Origin: Rutidosis leptorrhynchoides
Taxonomy: Eukaryota; Streptophyta; Magnoliopsida; Asterales; Asteraceae
Length of the DNA stretch: 64,000 bases
Assembly: GCF_046630445.1 (NCBI RefSeq)
Contig: NC_092335.1
Span: forward strand, 628,153,501-628,217,500
Reading direction: 5' to 3'
The notes below the pieces were generated by a model. The model searched no databases and had not been told where the DNA came from. It saw nothing but the letters and a program-made list of their open reading frames with translations. Positions within the stretch are counted from its first letter, which is position 1. Each line of letters starts with the position of its first letter. Positions 10,766 through 23,300 of this stretch are shown here, piece by piece. Made by a program: the position numbers and the translations under genes.

Positions 10766-11182
10766 TTAGTTATATGATCTATTATATTCATAAGATAGTC
10801 GGTTTAATTGGTTTTCCATGGCTGCATAGGCGTAACCTCGAGCATTCATTGTCTTTTCTTCTAAACATATGAACGGTCCGTCTCTGCATAAAGTAACAAA
10901 TTCGGTATTTGAATAGGTTTGATTATTTGAACATTTACCTCCATGTGACCATTTTCCGCATTTGTGACATATTTCTAGGTGTCGTGCTCTTCTTTTCGCT
11001 GCGGATTTTGATTTTCCTTTACCAAATTGTAACTTATTATCTTCGCATCTGGATCCTTTTCTAACTCCGTCCATTCTTTCTCTGATTACTGATACTAATT
11101 CGCTCGGTAGTATGTCATTATTTCTTTTAGTGATCAAAGCGTGCAGCATTAGACCATGGTTTAGTTCACAGGCAGTCTTCAT
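10766..11182 (-). CDS. 138-codon basic zinc-knuckle protein of Athila-I
   Basis: Protein of unknown role between pol and the env-position gene. It begins MKTACELNHGLMLHAL. A Lys/Arg-rich stretch (KGKSKSAAKRRARH, about residues 53-68) could be a nuclear localisation or nucleic-acid-binding signal. It is followed directly by a zinc knuckle-like CHKCGKWSHGGKC (C-X2-C-X4-H-X3-C, about residues 72-84). The Athila-O copy (23974-24390) is open over its full length, with about eleven amino-acid differences, although that element's pol is heavily broken. The ORF lies about 170 bases after the pol stop and its polypurine-like motif. I know no named family for it. Confidence 0.65.
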   Translation of the reverse strand: MKTACELNHGLMLHALITKRNNDILPSELVSVIRERMDGVRKGSRCEDNKLQFGKGKSKSAAKRRARHLEICHKCGKWSHGGKCSNNQTYSNTEFVTLCRDGPFICLEEKTMNARGYAYAAMENQLNRLSYEYNRSYN

Positions 11183-11341
11183 TTTGTAAAAACCTAAAAA
11201 AATAAAAATTCAGAATGGGGGGAGAAGACTAGTTCTTTAGGGTCTGCTAGGGAAAGACCATACGTGTTCCATTTTCGAGAACTACACGAAAACAGACAAT
11301 CTAACTCTAACAGAAATACATATTATCCTTTAAAGACTTGA

Positions 11342-11355
11342 TTCTCCCCACACTT
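11342..11355 (-). other. Polypurine-like motif overlapping pol stop (Athila-I)
   Basis: Minus strand AAGTGTGGGGAGAA, starting at the pol stop codon. It is conserved at 23807-23820 in Athila-O and matches the 3' polypurine tract core. It could be an internal plus-strand primer site (inference). Confidence 0.5.
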
Positions 11356-13990
11356 AGTTAGCTGTGGTGTCGAAATTGTGATTAACTTCGTTGTCGACTT
11401 CCATCGGACCATGTATGTAATGTTTAACTCTGTGACCATTAACTTTAAATTCAATCCCATTTGAATTTATCAATTCTATCGTTCCGTATGGGAAAACTCT
11501 TTTGACTATGAATGGTCCAGACCATCTTGATTTCAATTTTCCAGGAAATAGCTTGAATCGTGAATTGAAAAGAAGAACTCTGTCTCCTTCTTTAAATTCT
11601 TTTGAACTTCTGATTCTTTTATCATGCCATTTCTTCGTTCTTTCTTTATAGATTAACGAATTATCGTATGCTTCATGTCTTAATTCTTCTAATTCATTTA
11701 GTTGACTTAATCGTAGACGTCCGGCTTCATGTAAATCAAGATTACATGTCTTCAAAGCCCAAAATGCTTTGTGTTCAATTTCTACTGGAAGATGACATGC
11801 TTTTCCATAAACAAGTCTAAAAGGTGTGGTTCCAATTGGAGTTTTGTAGGCTGTTCTAAAAGCCCAGAGTGCATCCTCCAATTTAATGGACCATTCCTTC
11901 GGATTTGATCCTACGGTTTTCTCTAGAATACGTTTTAAAGCTCGGTTGGTATTTTCAACTTGTCCACTTGTTTGTGGATGATATGCGGTGGAGATTTTAT
12001 GAGTTACTCCATATCTTTTAAGAACTTTCTCAAGTTGATTATTACAGAAATGAGTACCCCGATCACTTATTAAAGCTTTCGGTGTTCCAAACCTTGCAAA
12101 AAGACGTTTTAAAAATTTGACTACAACTCGTGCATCGTTAGTTGGGAGAGCTTGTGCTTCCGCCCATTTAGATACATAATCAATGGCTACAAGTATATAT
12201 AGATTATTATGAGATTTTGGAAATGGACCCATAAAGTCAATACCCCAAATGTCAAATACTTCACATACTTGGATGACATTTTGTGGCATTTCATCACGTT
12301 GACTTATTTTTCCGGCCCTTTGACATGCATCACAGGATTTGCAAAGAAGGTGTGCGTCTTTGTAAATTGTAGGCCAATAGAATCCAGCTTCATAAACTTT
12401 TCTTGCTGTTAGTTGAGGCCCATAATGCCCTCCTGTTGGTCCTGTGTGACAATGGTTTAAAATTTTACTAGCTTCATCTCCAAATACACATCGACGTATT
12501 ATTCCATCGGGACAACTTTTAAACAGATGTGGATCTTCCCAGAAATAGTGTTTTATATCACTGAAGAATTTCTTTCGTCTTTGGTACGATAATCCTTTTT
12601 CAAGGAATCCACAAACTAAGTAGTTTGCATAGTCTGCAAACCATGGGATTTCTTTATAATCTATCTTCAATAGATATTCATCAGGAAAGTTGTCTTGTAT
12701 GGCCGATTCATTTAGAACTTCTAATTCGGGATTTTCAAGACGAGAAAGATGATCAGCGGCGAGATTTTCTGCTCCCTTTTTATCTCGGATTTCAATATCA
12801 AACTCTTGTAAGAGTAAGATCCAACGGATTAATCTTGGTTTAGCATCTTGTTTTGAAAATAGGTATCTAAGAGCAGAATGGTCGGTATAGACCACCGTTT
12901 TTGCTAGAACGAGATATGATCGAAATTTGTCAAAAGCAAAGACAATAGCAAGGAGTTCTTTTTCAGTAGTTGTATAGTTCGTTTGTGCTCCTTGTAATGT
13001 CTTACTAGCATAATATATAGGTTGAAATCGTTTTTCAATCCTTTGTCCTAAAACGGCTCCCATTGCAAAATCACTTGCATCGCACATTAGTTCAAATGGT
13101 AGATTCCAATTTGGTGTTATCATGATCGGTGCATTAGTGAGTTTTTCTTTAAGAATATTAAAAGATTTGATACACTCATCTGAAAAGATGAATGGCGCAT
13201 CCTTTTCTAGGAGTTTATTCATAGGAGTGGCAATTTTAGAAAAATCTTTTATGAAACGTCGGTAAAAACCGGCATGCCCTAGAAAACTCCTAACTCCTCT
13301 AACATTGGTGGGATGTGGAAGTTTAGCAATTACATCTACTTTAGCTCTATCCACTTCAATTCCTTCTTTTGAAATTTTATGTCCAAGAACGATGCCTTCT
13401 TTAACCATGAAATGGCATTTCTCCCAATTAAGTACTAGATTTGATTTTTCGCATCTAATTAGCATTCGTTCCAGATTAACTAGACATGATTTAAATGTAT
13501 CACCGAAGACTGAAAAGTCATCCATGAATACTTCCATGCATTCTTCTATCATGTCATGAAAAATCGCCATCATGCACCTTTGAAAGGTTGCAGGGGCGTT
13601 GCAAAGTCCAAATGGCATGCGTTTGTAAGCAAAAGTACCATAAGGGCACGTGAATGTGGTTTTCTCTTGATCTTCGGGTGCTATTGGAATTTGAAAATAT
13701 CCGGAAAATCCATCTAGAAAACAATAGTAACTATTTCCGGCTAATCTTTCCAACATTTGATCTATGAAAGGTAAAGGAAAGTGATCTTTTCTGGTGGCGT
13801 CATTTAATTTTCTATAATCAATACATACACGCCATCCTGTTACAGTCCTAGTAGGAATAAGCTCATTTTTCTCATTTGTAATGACAGTCATGCCACCCTT
13901 CTTAGGCACGCATTGAACTGGGCTTACCCATGGACTATCAGAAATTGGATATATCAAACCTGCATCTAGCAGTTTAATAATCTCTTTTTA
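11354..13990 (-). CDS. pol: Pol: reverse transcriptase, RNase H and integrase of Athila-I
   Basis: C-terminal part of the gag-pol polyprotein. It copies element RNA to DNA and integrates it. Counting from a Met at 13957 (867 codons), RT has [12 protein letters not shown] and the catalytic FMDD at about 144-147. RNase H carries CDAS (D293), E333, D359 and D402. Integrase has a zinc-binding HHCC region (H504/H511, C542/C545) and the DDE residues D574 (GIDFMG), D632 (SDRGTHF) and E668 (GQVEN). The C-terminus has a GPF-type motif ([11 protein letters not shown]), and no chromodomain is present, as expected for Athila. The frame is uninterrupted from here to its stop. It is separated from gag only by a 1-base deletion near 13985, so no natural start is expected at 13957. 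Confidence 0.92.
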
Positions 13991-16959
13991 ACTACATCTT
14001 GCATATTAGGATTTAGTCTTCGTTGACGTTGCACATACGTTTTATGACCTTCTTCCATAAGGATTTTATGTGTGCAATACGAAGGACTTATTCCTTTAAT
14101 ATCATGAATCTTCCATGCAATGGCTGGTTTATGAGCTTTCAACACAGAAATGAGTTGTGATTTCTCATTTTCAGTAAGAGAAGACGATATTATTACAGGT
14201 AATTCAGATTCACCATGTAAATAAGCGTATTCCAAATGGTTTGGAAGTGGCTTTAATTCTAATTTCGGAGGTTCTTCTATCGATGATTTATATCGATATC
14301 TGTCTTCTTCTTTTAGCATTTGAATTTCTTCTGTTGTTGGTTCATATCCATTAGCTATAAGTGTAGCTAACATTTCAGCTTCATCAATTGGTTCATTACC
14401 TTCTCCTAAAGAACATTCTCCTGTTCCTTGTAATTCTGGAAATTCTTCTAATAATTCCGCATGTGCATCTATAGTTTGAATATAATAACATGTATCATCT
14501 GCAGATTGTGGTTGTTGCATTGCTCTATCAACTGAAAAGGTAACACTCTCATCCTCTATACTTAGGGTCAGTTTCTTACCGAACACGTCTATCATTGCTT
14601 TAGCCGTGTTTAAGAATGGTCTTCCTAATATGAGAGGAACTTGAGAATCTTCTTCCATGTCCAAAACAACAAAATCTACTGGAAATACTAAAGTACCAAC
14701 TTTAACTAGCATATTCTCCATTATCCCTCTAGGATATTTTATTGATCTATCGGCTAGTTGTATGCTTATTCTGGTTGGTTTCAATTCTCCAAGGTCTAGT
14801 TTAGCGTATAGTGAATACGGCATTAGATTTATACTAGCACCTAAATCTGCTAATGCTTCTATTGAACTAAGACTACCCAGAAAACATGGAATTGTGAAAC
14901 TTCCTGGATCAGATAGTTTTTCTGGTATCTTATTCAACAGCACTGCTGAACAATTAGCATTCATAGTAACAGCCGAGAGTTCTTCCATTTTCTTTCTATT
15001 TGTGATTAGATCTTTCAAGAATTTAGCATATCTTGGCATTCCTGAAATCACATCAATGAAAGGAAGATTTACATTTATCTGTTTAAACATATCCAAGAAT
15101 TTGGATTGCTCGGCTTCAAGTTTTTCTTTCTTTATTTTACTCGGGTAAGGAAGTGGTGGTTGGTATGGTTTAACATAAGGTTTATCCTTAACTGTGTTAT
15201 TTTCATTAACCCTTTCAACTACCGGTTCTTTTTCCTTATCTTGATCAGGTTGTGGTTCTTGTGGAGTAGGAATAGTTTCATCAGAAGTTACAGGTATTTC
15301 AGGTGATTTAAGTGTTGTACCACTTCTTGTGGTAATAGCTTTAGCTGTTTCATTCCGGGGGTTAGCATTTGTATCACTAGGTAGACTTCCCGGTTTTCTT
15401 TCACCTATTAACCTTGCTAGGTTACTTACTTCTTGTTCCAGATTTTGAATAGAAGCTTGTTGATTTCTAAATGCTTGAGCATTTTGTTCATTAGTTTGTT
15501 TTTGAGATGTGAAAAACTGCGTTTGAGTTTCAACTAGCTTCGTCATCATATCTTCTAAATTCGGCTTTTTATCATCAGTTTGTTGTGGTGGTTTGTTTTG
15601 AAAATTCGGTCTTTGCTGATTGTAAGTATTATTGGATACTTGTTGATTGCTAGGACCTTGTTGGTTGTTGTATGGAATATTTCGGTTATAATTCTGGTTT
15701 TGATTGTAAATCGGTCTTGGCGGTTGATAATTATTCTGATAATTATTTCCAGGCCTTTGGTTTATGTATGAAATATTCTCTCTTTGTTCCATTGTTAATT
15801 CAATACTTAGACAATCTTTTGTCAAATGTGGTCCTCCACACTGCTCACAACTAATTCGTATAGAGTGAATATCCTTAGTCATCTTTTCCATTCGTCTCTC
15901 GAAAGCATCTATCTTTGCGGAAATGGAATCTAAGTCATGGCTAGAATCGGCTCTAGCTGCTTTAGATGATCTAATGATATCTTTTTCTTGGTGCCACTCA
16001 TGCGAGTGGGAAGCAGTATTATCAATAATTTTGTAAGCATCAGTTTCGGTTTTCTTCATAATAGAACCACCAGCTGCTATATCTATGTCTTTTCTTGTAG
16101 TGATGTCGCATCCTCGGTAGAATATTTGTACTATTTGACAGGTGTCTAAACCATGTTGCGGACATCCTCTTAATAACTTTCCATATCTTGTCCACGCCTC
16201 ATATAGAGTTTCATTTGGTTTCTGTGTGAACGTAACAATTTCTGCTTGAAGTCTTACGGCTTTAGATGCAGGAAAAAATTGTTTAAGAAATTTGTCAACT
16301 AAAACATCCCATGTATCGATCGCCCCTTCAGGTAACGATTCCAACCAATCTTTGGCTTCTCCCTTTAAAGTCCAGGGAAATAACATGAGATATATCTGTT
16401 CATCCTCCACTTCTCGGATTTTAAATAGTGTGCAGATCCTATTAAAGGTACGTAGATGTTCATTTGGATCTTCCTTCGGCGCACCACTAAATTGGCATTG
16501 ATTAGTCACCATGTGTAGAATTTGTCCTTTGATTTCATAATCTGGCGCATTAATGTCTGGATGAGTAATTGCGTGACCTTGGCCAGTGCGTTTAGCTCTC
16601 ATTCGGTCTTCCATACTTAAAGGTTCCAGATTCTCCATAATTGAATTTGTTGAATCGGTATCACTAGATGATTCTGTTTTAATGGTTCGTTCCTCAACAA
16701 TCTCTGTTTGAATGATTGGTGGTTCCGGAGGAAAGTTTAGTGGTTCAGGATCTACGAACCGTTCCTGAATATTCTCTGGATTCTCAATTGTGAGGTTGGG
16801 TTCAAAAAATGGATTATCGGTAATTTGAACTGAAGTACTTGGTTGACTGGATGACGATTCTAAAGAAAAATCAACGGCGGTTATATTTGTTAAACGATGT
16901 CTTGATCGAGTTACAGGTGGTGAACGTACAAAAGGTGGTGAACGTCTTGCTCGGTGCAT
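13966..16959 (-). CDS. gag: Gag and protease of Athila-I (gag-pol N-terminal part, frameshifted at its end)
   Basis: 997 codons from an ATG at 16959. A Ser/Pro-rich N-terminus is followed by the retrotransposon gag core (about 150-320) and a [13 protein letters not shown] zinc knuckle near 370. Then come an Asn/Gln-rich linker (about 410-470), a protease with the Athila-type active-site motif DLGAS near 700, and the start of RT. The frame leaves the pol frame at a run of A's: Athila-I has GTTAAAAAGAGATTATT where Athila-O has GTTAAAAAAGAAATTATT, which reads through in frame. The break is therefore a 1-base loss in the young copy, not a natural gag/pol boundary. I found no X-XXY-YYZ slippery heptamer there. 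Confidence 0.92.
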   Translation of the reverse strand: MHRARRSPPFVRSPPVTRSRHRLTNITAVDFSLESSSSQPSTSVQITDNPFFEPNLTIENPENIQERFVDPEPLNFPPEPPIIQTEIVEERTIKTESSSDTDSTNSIMENLEPLSMEDRMRAKRTGQGHAITHPDINAPDYEIKGQILHMVTNQCQFSGAPKEDPNEHLRTFNRICTLFKIREVEDEQIYLMLFPWTLKGEAKDWLESLPEGAIDTWDVLVDKFLKQFFPASKAVRLQAEIVTFTQKPNETLYEAWTRYGKLLRGCPQHGLDTCQIVQIFYRGCDITTRKDIDIAAGGSIMKKTETDAYKIIDNTASHSHEWHQEKDIIRSSKAARADSSHDLDSISAKIDAFERRMEKMTKDIHSIRISCEQCGGPHLTKDCLSIELTMEQRENISYINQRPGNNYQNNYQPPRPIYNQNQNYNRNIPYNNQQGPSNQQVSNNTYNQQRPNFQNKPPQQTDDKKPNLEDMMTKLVETQTQFFTSQKQTNEQNAQAFRNQQASIQNLEQEVSNLARLIGERKPGSLPSDTNANPRNETAKAITTRSGTTLKSPEIPVTSDETIPTPQEPQPDQDKEKEPVVERVNENNTVKDKPYVKPYQPPLPYPSKIKKEKLEAEQSKFLDMFKQINVNLPFIDVISGMPRYAKFLKDLITNRKKMEELSAVTMNANCSAVLLNKIPEKLSDPGSFTIPCFLGSLSSIEALADLGASINLMPYSLYAKLDLGELKPTRISIQLADRSIKYPRGIMENMLVKVGTLVFPVDFVVLDMEEDSQVPLILGRPFLNTAKAMIDVFGKKLTLSIEDESVTFSVDRAMQQPQSADDTCYYIQTIDAHAELLEEFPELQGTGECSLGEGNEPIDEAEMLATLIANGYEPTTEEIQMLKEEDRYRYKSSIEEPPKLELKPLPNHLEYAYLHGESELPVIISSSLTENEKSQLISVLKAHKPAIAWKIHDIKGISPSYCTHKILMEEGHKTYVQRQRRLNPNMQDVVKKRLLNC

Positions 16960-18339
16960 TCACAGAATATCCTATTAGTTTTTAAAAGGAAAGAAAAATT
17001 ATAATAAGTTATCCAATCAATAGACTTTTCTGATTTTGCCCACGTTTCGAATAGCCAAAAGATGCAGCAGAGGGGCAGGATTCGTTTGGTCTCAATATAA
17101 TTGAGGACTGTTTGGCTCCAATAACCCGGTCCACGTACAAATCCAACTATTACTACGAACCAGAAAATTTTGATGTCTATTAATTTAACCACTCAAAATA
17201 AATTTTCGTAATTTTAAGAAATTTAGATAAGAAGTAGAAAAAATTCTATGTCCTAAAACTAGAATAGCGAGAAATAAGAGAGAAAAAGAGTTCGTCGCAA
17301 AAGGTCGAAAAAGAAAAAAAAAATGGTTGAAAAATAAAAAGTGACGGAAAAATAAAAGAAACTTATAAAAACTTAAAAATACTTGACTAACCTAACCTTA
17401 TTACTACAACTAACTTAAAATTATAATCGCAAATTGAAATTACTAATTGGAATGATAATTGGTACATAGTAAAAGGTCTAAAAATATTAAAGCTTACAGG
17501 AGAAACTAAATCCCAAATGAAAATAACTTAAAAAGAAACTAAAACTTAAAAAGGCGTCGCAAAATTCTAAAGCACCTAAATCTTAGTCTAAAGAAAAAGC
17601 ACTTAAGGAATTCTACGGCAAAGCCTAAAAATCTAGGAGTAAAAATAACTATAGCAAAAACTAAGTTTAAAATTAAATATGAGCTAAAAAAATACAAATA
17701 TTACGCTACAACGATTAAAAAGGGACAAAATATTAAAAGTTATAAAAAGTTATAAAAATACAATTTTTATTAAAATATTATTTTTATATTAATTATATTA
17801 AAGTATTAAGTTTTAAATATAATAAAACTAATTAAAAGTAGTTAAAAATAATTAAACTAAAAACTTAATTAATAATAATCAAACTAGGTTTTATTATAAT
17901 AATAATATATTATACTCCGCATTAAATGCAGAATTAGGGTTTACATGTGGCCTGACCTGGGTCATCATGCGAGTCGCATGATTTTAGGGAGGGGGTCATG
18001 CGAGTCGCATGACCTTCCTTGCAGGTTCAAATCAGGGGGTTCAATGACAGATCACGTAATATTTATTATTTATTTATATTTTTCTGTTTTATATTTAAAA
18101 GATAAATATATATATAATTAAAATAAAACTTAATTTTAAAAACTAAAAATATACTTAAAATACTTTATAATTTTGTAAAAATAAAAGAAAAACTTAAAAA
18201 TATATTTAAAATACTCTTTTTTTTTCGATTTTAAAAGCTTTTTTTTTTTATATATTTTTTTAATTTTTAAAAATATAAATTTTACCAAAACTAATTATAA
18301 CTTAAAAATTAAAAATATGGCGTTTCGCTTCGGCGAATG
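16960..18339 (-). other. 5' leader of Athila-I, no gene
   Basis: About 1.4 kb between the primer site and gag, very AT-rich, matching 1-1146 of Athila-O. It holds a twin-palindrome module at 17940-18014. An open frame overlapping the gag start (16911-17192) is also open in Athila-O, but it lacks an ATG in both copies. Confidence 0.7.
17940..18014 (-). promoter_or_regulatory. Twin-palindrome module in Athila-I leader
   Basis: Palindromes at 17994-18014 (21 bp, centre 18004, arms GGT..ACC) and 17964-17982 (19 bp, centre 17973, arms AT..AT), 31 bp apart. In element sense they are followed by GGTCAGGCCACATGTAAA, which aligns with the LTR core GGTCAGGTCCTATATAAAG. This is a second internal copy of the promoter-like module; whether it starts transcription is unknown. 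Confidence 0.6.
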
Positions 18340-18357
18340 TCCCCGGCAGCGGCGCCA
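18340..18357 (-). other. Primer-binding site of Athila-I (tRNA-Asp)
   Basis: Minus strand TGGCGCCGCTGCCGGGGA, nine bases inside the 5' LTR. It is complementary, with one mismatch, to the 3' end of plant tRNA-Asp(GUC) as I recall it. This primer is typical of Athila and fixes the element's orientation and LTR end. Confidence 0.88.
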
Positions 18358-18366
18358 AAAATTACT

Positions 18367-20306
18367 TGATGTCGAACGAGGTGTATATAAAATAGTTATT
18401 ATTTTACTAGGAAAACACTATTAAATACGATACAATTTTACACAAGATATTTATTTATTTATAGAATGGATATACTTAAACCTTGCTACAACACTTATAG
18501 GCAGTGTACCTAATCGTACAGTAGTGTAGTTTTTAGTAAGTCCGGTTCGTTCCACAGGGAAATCTTTGAACAAAGCTCAACGCTATATTAGTTTACTTTT
18601 GTAAAAATACAAATATATATATAAGTAATATTATTATTATAAAGGGGGGTTTTTACCGTTTAATGACCGGTTTGTCGATTTTAAAACTTTAGTCGCAGTT
18701 AAAACCTAATGTAAAATATAAAATAAATACAAGACTTAAATTAAAGCGTAAAGTAAATAATGATAATGAAATTGCGAATAATAAAAGTGCGATAAAATAA
18801 AATAAATAAAAGTGCGATAATTAGAAGTGCAATTAAATATAAAATAAAGGAAATTAAATATGAAATAAAAGAATTATGCTTATTTAAACTTCCGTAATCA
18901 TGATGTTTGACGTGTTGATTTTAGTTTTATTCCCATGGGTTAATTGTCCTTTGTCCTGGATTATTTAATATGTCCGTCTGGTTTTTGTCCATAACAGTCC
19001 ATCAGTCATAAATATAAATTGCAAGTGTCCTTGTCAAATTATTATTATACCCGAAGATAAATATTCCAACTAATTGGGGATTCGAATTGTAACAAGGTTT
19101 TAATACTTTGTTTAATGAATACACCAGGTTATCGACTGCGTGTAAACCAAGGTTTTACTACTTTGTTAACAATTACACCAATTACCCTTGAATGTAATTT
19201 CACCCCTGTTTTAATTATTCTAGTGGCTATTAATCCATTCCCGTGTCCGGTTAAATGAACGATTATTCGTACATATAAATACCCCGCCCATCGTGTCCGA
19301 TCGAGTGTATATGGTAATTTATAGGGACGCCCAATTGTAAATCTTTATATTAACATTAACAAACTTTCATTTAGTTAAACAAATATAAAGCCCATTAATA
19401 GCCCATAGTCTAATTTCCACAAGTGTCGTTCTTTTGTCCAAACCCCAATTATGGTACAAAGCCCAATTACCCAATTTTAGTAATTAGCCCAACATCATGA
19501 TTACTTCGTTTTAAATAAGCATAATAATAACTTAGCTACGAGACATTAATATAAAAAGGTTGAACATAACTTACAATGATTAAAAATAGCGTAGCGTTAC
19601 ACGGACAGAATTTCGACTTACACCCTTACAACATTCGCTAACATACCCTTATTATTAGAATTATAATTAAAATTAAAATTAAAATATAAATTATATATAT
19701 ATATCGTATATATTGAGAGAGATATTATGTGTGAAAAAACTCGGCAGAAAACTGGCTTTATATAGGACCTGACCAGCAATTTCACTCCATGCGACTCGCA
19801 TGGATTTGTGCTTCTGGCCATGCGAGTCGCATGGCCACCCTGGATCCAGCCAAATTGCTTTGTTTTCTTCTTGCCGACGTAATATAACAATAATAATATA
19901 TATAATATATAATTATATATAATTATATATATATTATATTATATTCTTGGGCATAGTAGACTAGATATTTTTGGTCCGTTGCGTCGGGCGTTTCTTCTTG
20001 GCTCAGGTCCCGGTTCCGGATTTTCGGACGTCTTCGCGTATTATTTTATATCGTGTACTTTGCGTCTTGTAACTTGTACTCTTGTCATTTTGAGACGTTC
20101 CTCATCAATATTTTGAACCTTTTTAGTTGTATCTTGTACTTTTTAGCTCTTTGGACCTTTTTGTCTTCAATTTGTCGAATCTGCCTTTTGTCTTCACTTT
20201 TTAATATTTAAACGAATATTGCTTGTAAATCGAACAATACCAACTAAAATCTTGTCTTTCTTGGGGAATAATGCTATGAAATATATGTTCGTTTTTAGCA
20301 TTATCA
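18367..20306 (-). repeat. 5' LTR of Athila-I
   Basis: 1,940-bp LTR, near-identical to 3234-5173. In element sense it runs from TGATAATGC at 20306 to GACATCA at 18367 and drives transcription toward lower coordinates. It contains the twin-palindrome promoter at 19754-19837. The base pairs just outside, GAAGC at 20307-20311, are the target duplication. Confidence 0.96.
19754..19837 (-). promoter_or_regulatory. Promoter of Athila-I 5' LTR: twin palindromes plus TATA box
   Basis: Same sequence as 4621-4704: palindromes at 19815-19837 and 19786-19804 with centres 31 bp apart, then TATATAA starting at about 19764, again 31 bp on. As this is the 5' LTR, it is the copy expected to drive the genomic RNA. 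Confidence 0.75.
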
Positions 20307-23300
20307 GAAGCATTGGCAGACTTAGGTGCTAGTATAAATTTAATGTCGTATTCACTATACGCTAAACTAGACCTTGGAGAATTAAAACCAACAAGAATAA
20401 GCATACAGCTAGCCGATCGATCAATAAAATATCCTAGAGGGATAATGGAGAACATGCTGGTTAAAGTTGGTACTTTAGTATTTCCAGTAGATTTTGTTGT
20501 TCTGGACATGGAAGAAGATTCTCAAGTTCCTCTCATATTAGGAAGACCATTCTTAAACACGGCTAAAGCAATGATAGACGTGTTTGGTAAGAAATTGACC
20601 CTAAGTATAGAGGACGAGAGTGTTACCTTTTCAGTTGATAGAGCAATGCAACAACCGCAATCTGCAGATGATACATGTTATTATATTCAAACTATAGATT
20701 CACATGCAGAATTGTTAGAAGAATTTCCAGAATTACAAGGAACAGGAGAATGTTCTTTAGGAGAAGGAACTGAACCAATTGATGAAGTTGAAATGTTAGC
20801 TACACTTATAGCTAATGGATATGAACCAACAACAGAAGAAATTCAAATGCTAAAAGAAGAAGACAGATATCGATATAAATCATCGATAGAAGAACCACCG
20901 AAATTAGAGTTAAAGCCACTTCCAAACCATTTGGAATACGCTTATTTACATGGTGAATCTGAATTACCTGTAATAATATCACCTTCTCTTACTGAAAATG
21001 AGAAATCACAACTCATTTCTGTGTTGAAAGCTCATAAACCAGCCATTGCATGGAAGATTCATGATATTAAAGGAATAAGTCCTTCGTATTGCACACATAA
21101 AATCCTTATGGAAGAAGGTCATAAAATGTATGTGCAACGCCAACGAAGACTAAATCCGAATATGCAAGATGTAGTTAAAAAAGAAATTATTAAACTGCTA
21201 GACGCAGGTCTAATTTATCCAATTTCTGATAGTCCATGGGTAAGCCCAGTTCAATGCGTGCCTAAGAAGGGTGGCATGACTGTCATTACAAATGAAAAAA
21301 ATGAGCTTATTCCTACTAGGACTGTAACAGGATGGCGTGTGTGTATTGATTATAGAAAATTAAATGACGCCACCAGAAAAGATCACTTTCCCTTACCTTT
21401 CATTGATTAAATGTTGGAAAGGCTAGTCGGAAATAGTTACTATTGTTTTCTTGATGGATTTTCCGGATATTTTCAAATTCCAATAGCACCCGAAGATCAA
21501 GAGAAAACCACGTTCACGTGCCCTTATGGTACTTTTGCTTACAAACGCATGCCATTTGGACTTTGCAACCTGCAACCTTTCAAAGGTGTATGATGGCGAT
21601 TTTTCACGACATGATAGAAGAATGCATGGAAGTTTTCATGGATGACTTTTCAGTCTTCGGTGATACCTTTGAATCATGTCTAGTTAATCTTGAACGAATG
21701 ATGATTAGATGCGAACAATCAAATCTAGTACTTAATTGGGAGAAATGCCATTTCATGGTTAAAGAAGGCATCGTTCTTGGACATAAAATCTCAAAGGAAG
21801 GAATTGAAGTGGATAGAGCTAATTAGATGTAATTGCTAAACTTCCACATCCCACCAATGTTAGAGGAGTTAGGAGTTTTCTAGGGCATGCCGGTTTTTAC
21901 CGACGTTTCATAAAAGATTTTTCTAAAATTGCCACTCCTATGAATAAACTCCTAGAAAAAGATGTTCCATTCATCTTTTCAGATGAATGTATCAAATCTT
22001 TTAATATTCTTAAAGAGAAACTTACTAATGCGCCGATCATGATAACACCAAATTGGAATCTACCGTTTGAATTAATGTGCGATGCAAGTGATTTTGCAAT
22101 GGGAGCCGTTTTAGGACAAAGGATTGAAAAACGATTTCAACCTATATATTATGCTAGTAAGACATTACAAGGAGCACAAACGAATTACACATCTACTGAA
22201 AAAGAACTCCTTGCTATTGTCTTTGCTTTTGAAAAATTTCATTCATATCTCGTTCTAGCAAAAACGGTGGTCTATACCGACCATTCTGCTCTTAGATACC
22301 TATTTTCAAAACAAGATGCCAAACCAAGATTAATCCGTTGGATCTTACTCTTACAAGAATTCGATATTGAAATCCGAGATAAAAGAGGAGCAGAAAATCT
22401 CGCCGCTGATCATCTTTCTCGTCTTGAAAATCCTGAATTAGAAGTTCTAAATGAATCGGCCATACAAGACAACTTTCCTGAGGAATATCTATTGAAGATA
22501 GATTATAATGAAATTTCATGGTTTGCAGACTATGCAAACTATTTAGTATGTGGATTCCTTGAAAAAGGATTATCGTACCAAAAACGAAAGAAATTCTTCA
22601 GTGATATAAAACACTATTTCTGGGAAGATCCACATCTGTTTAAAAGTTGTCCCGATGGAATAATACGCCGATGTGTATTCGGAGATGAAATTAGTAAAAT
22701 TTTAAACCATTGTCACACAGGACCAACAGGAGGGCATTATGGGCCTCAACTAACAGCAAGAAAAGTTTATGATGATGGATTCTATTGGCCTACAATTTAC
22801 AAAGACGCACACCTTCTTTGCAAATCCTGTGATGCTTGTCAAAGGGCCGGAAAAATAAGTCAACGTGATGAAATGCCACAAAATGTCATTCAAGTATGCG
22901 AAGTATTTGACATTTGAGGTATTGACTTTATGGGTCCATTTCCAAAATCTCATAATAATCTCTATATTCTCGTAGCCATTGATTATGTATCTAAATGGGC
23001 GGAAGCACAAGCTCTCCCAACTAACGATGCACGAGTTGTAGTCAACTTTTTAAAACGTCTTTTTGCAAGGTTTGGAACACCGAAAGCTTTAATAAGTGAT
23101 CGGGGTACTCATTTCTGTAATAATCAACTTGAGAAAGTTCTCAAAAGATATGGAGTAACTCATAAAATCTCCACCGCATATCATCCACAAATAAGTGGAC
23201 AAGTTGAAAATACCAACCGAGCTTTAAAACGTATTCTAGAGAAAACCGTAGGATCAAATCCGAAGGAATGGTCCATTAAATTGGAGGATGCACTCTGGGC

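Larger units (their letters stand above)
3234..20306 (-). mobile_element. Athila-I: young, nearly intact Athila-type element nested in Athila-O
   Basis: Complete minus-strand LTR retrotransposon of about 17.07 kb. It has 1,940-bp LTRs at both ends (3234-5173 and 18367-20306) beginning TGAT and ending TCA, and a GAAGC target duplication at 3229-3233 and 20307-20311. It also has a tRNA-Asp primer site next to the 5' LTR and a polypurine-type tract next to the 3' LTR. By eye I find only about five substitutions between the LTRs, so insertion was recent. Gene order on the minus strand is gag-pol, a 138-codon ORF, a spliced env-position gene and a 68-codon ORF. The one visible disabling change is a 1-base deletion near 13985 in gag-pol. 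Confidence 0.96.

Noticed and set aside
13975..13995. Programmed frameshift between gag and pol in Athila-I
   Set aside because: Athila-O reads through this point in one frame; the inner copy lacks one A, and no standard slippery heptamer is present.
19618..19890. 90-codon minus-strand frame inside the Athila-I LTR, also at 4485-4688
   Set aside because: It runs through the promoter palindromes and TATA box of the LTR; length and content are explained by that repeat.
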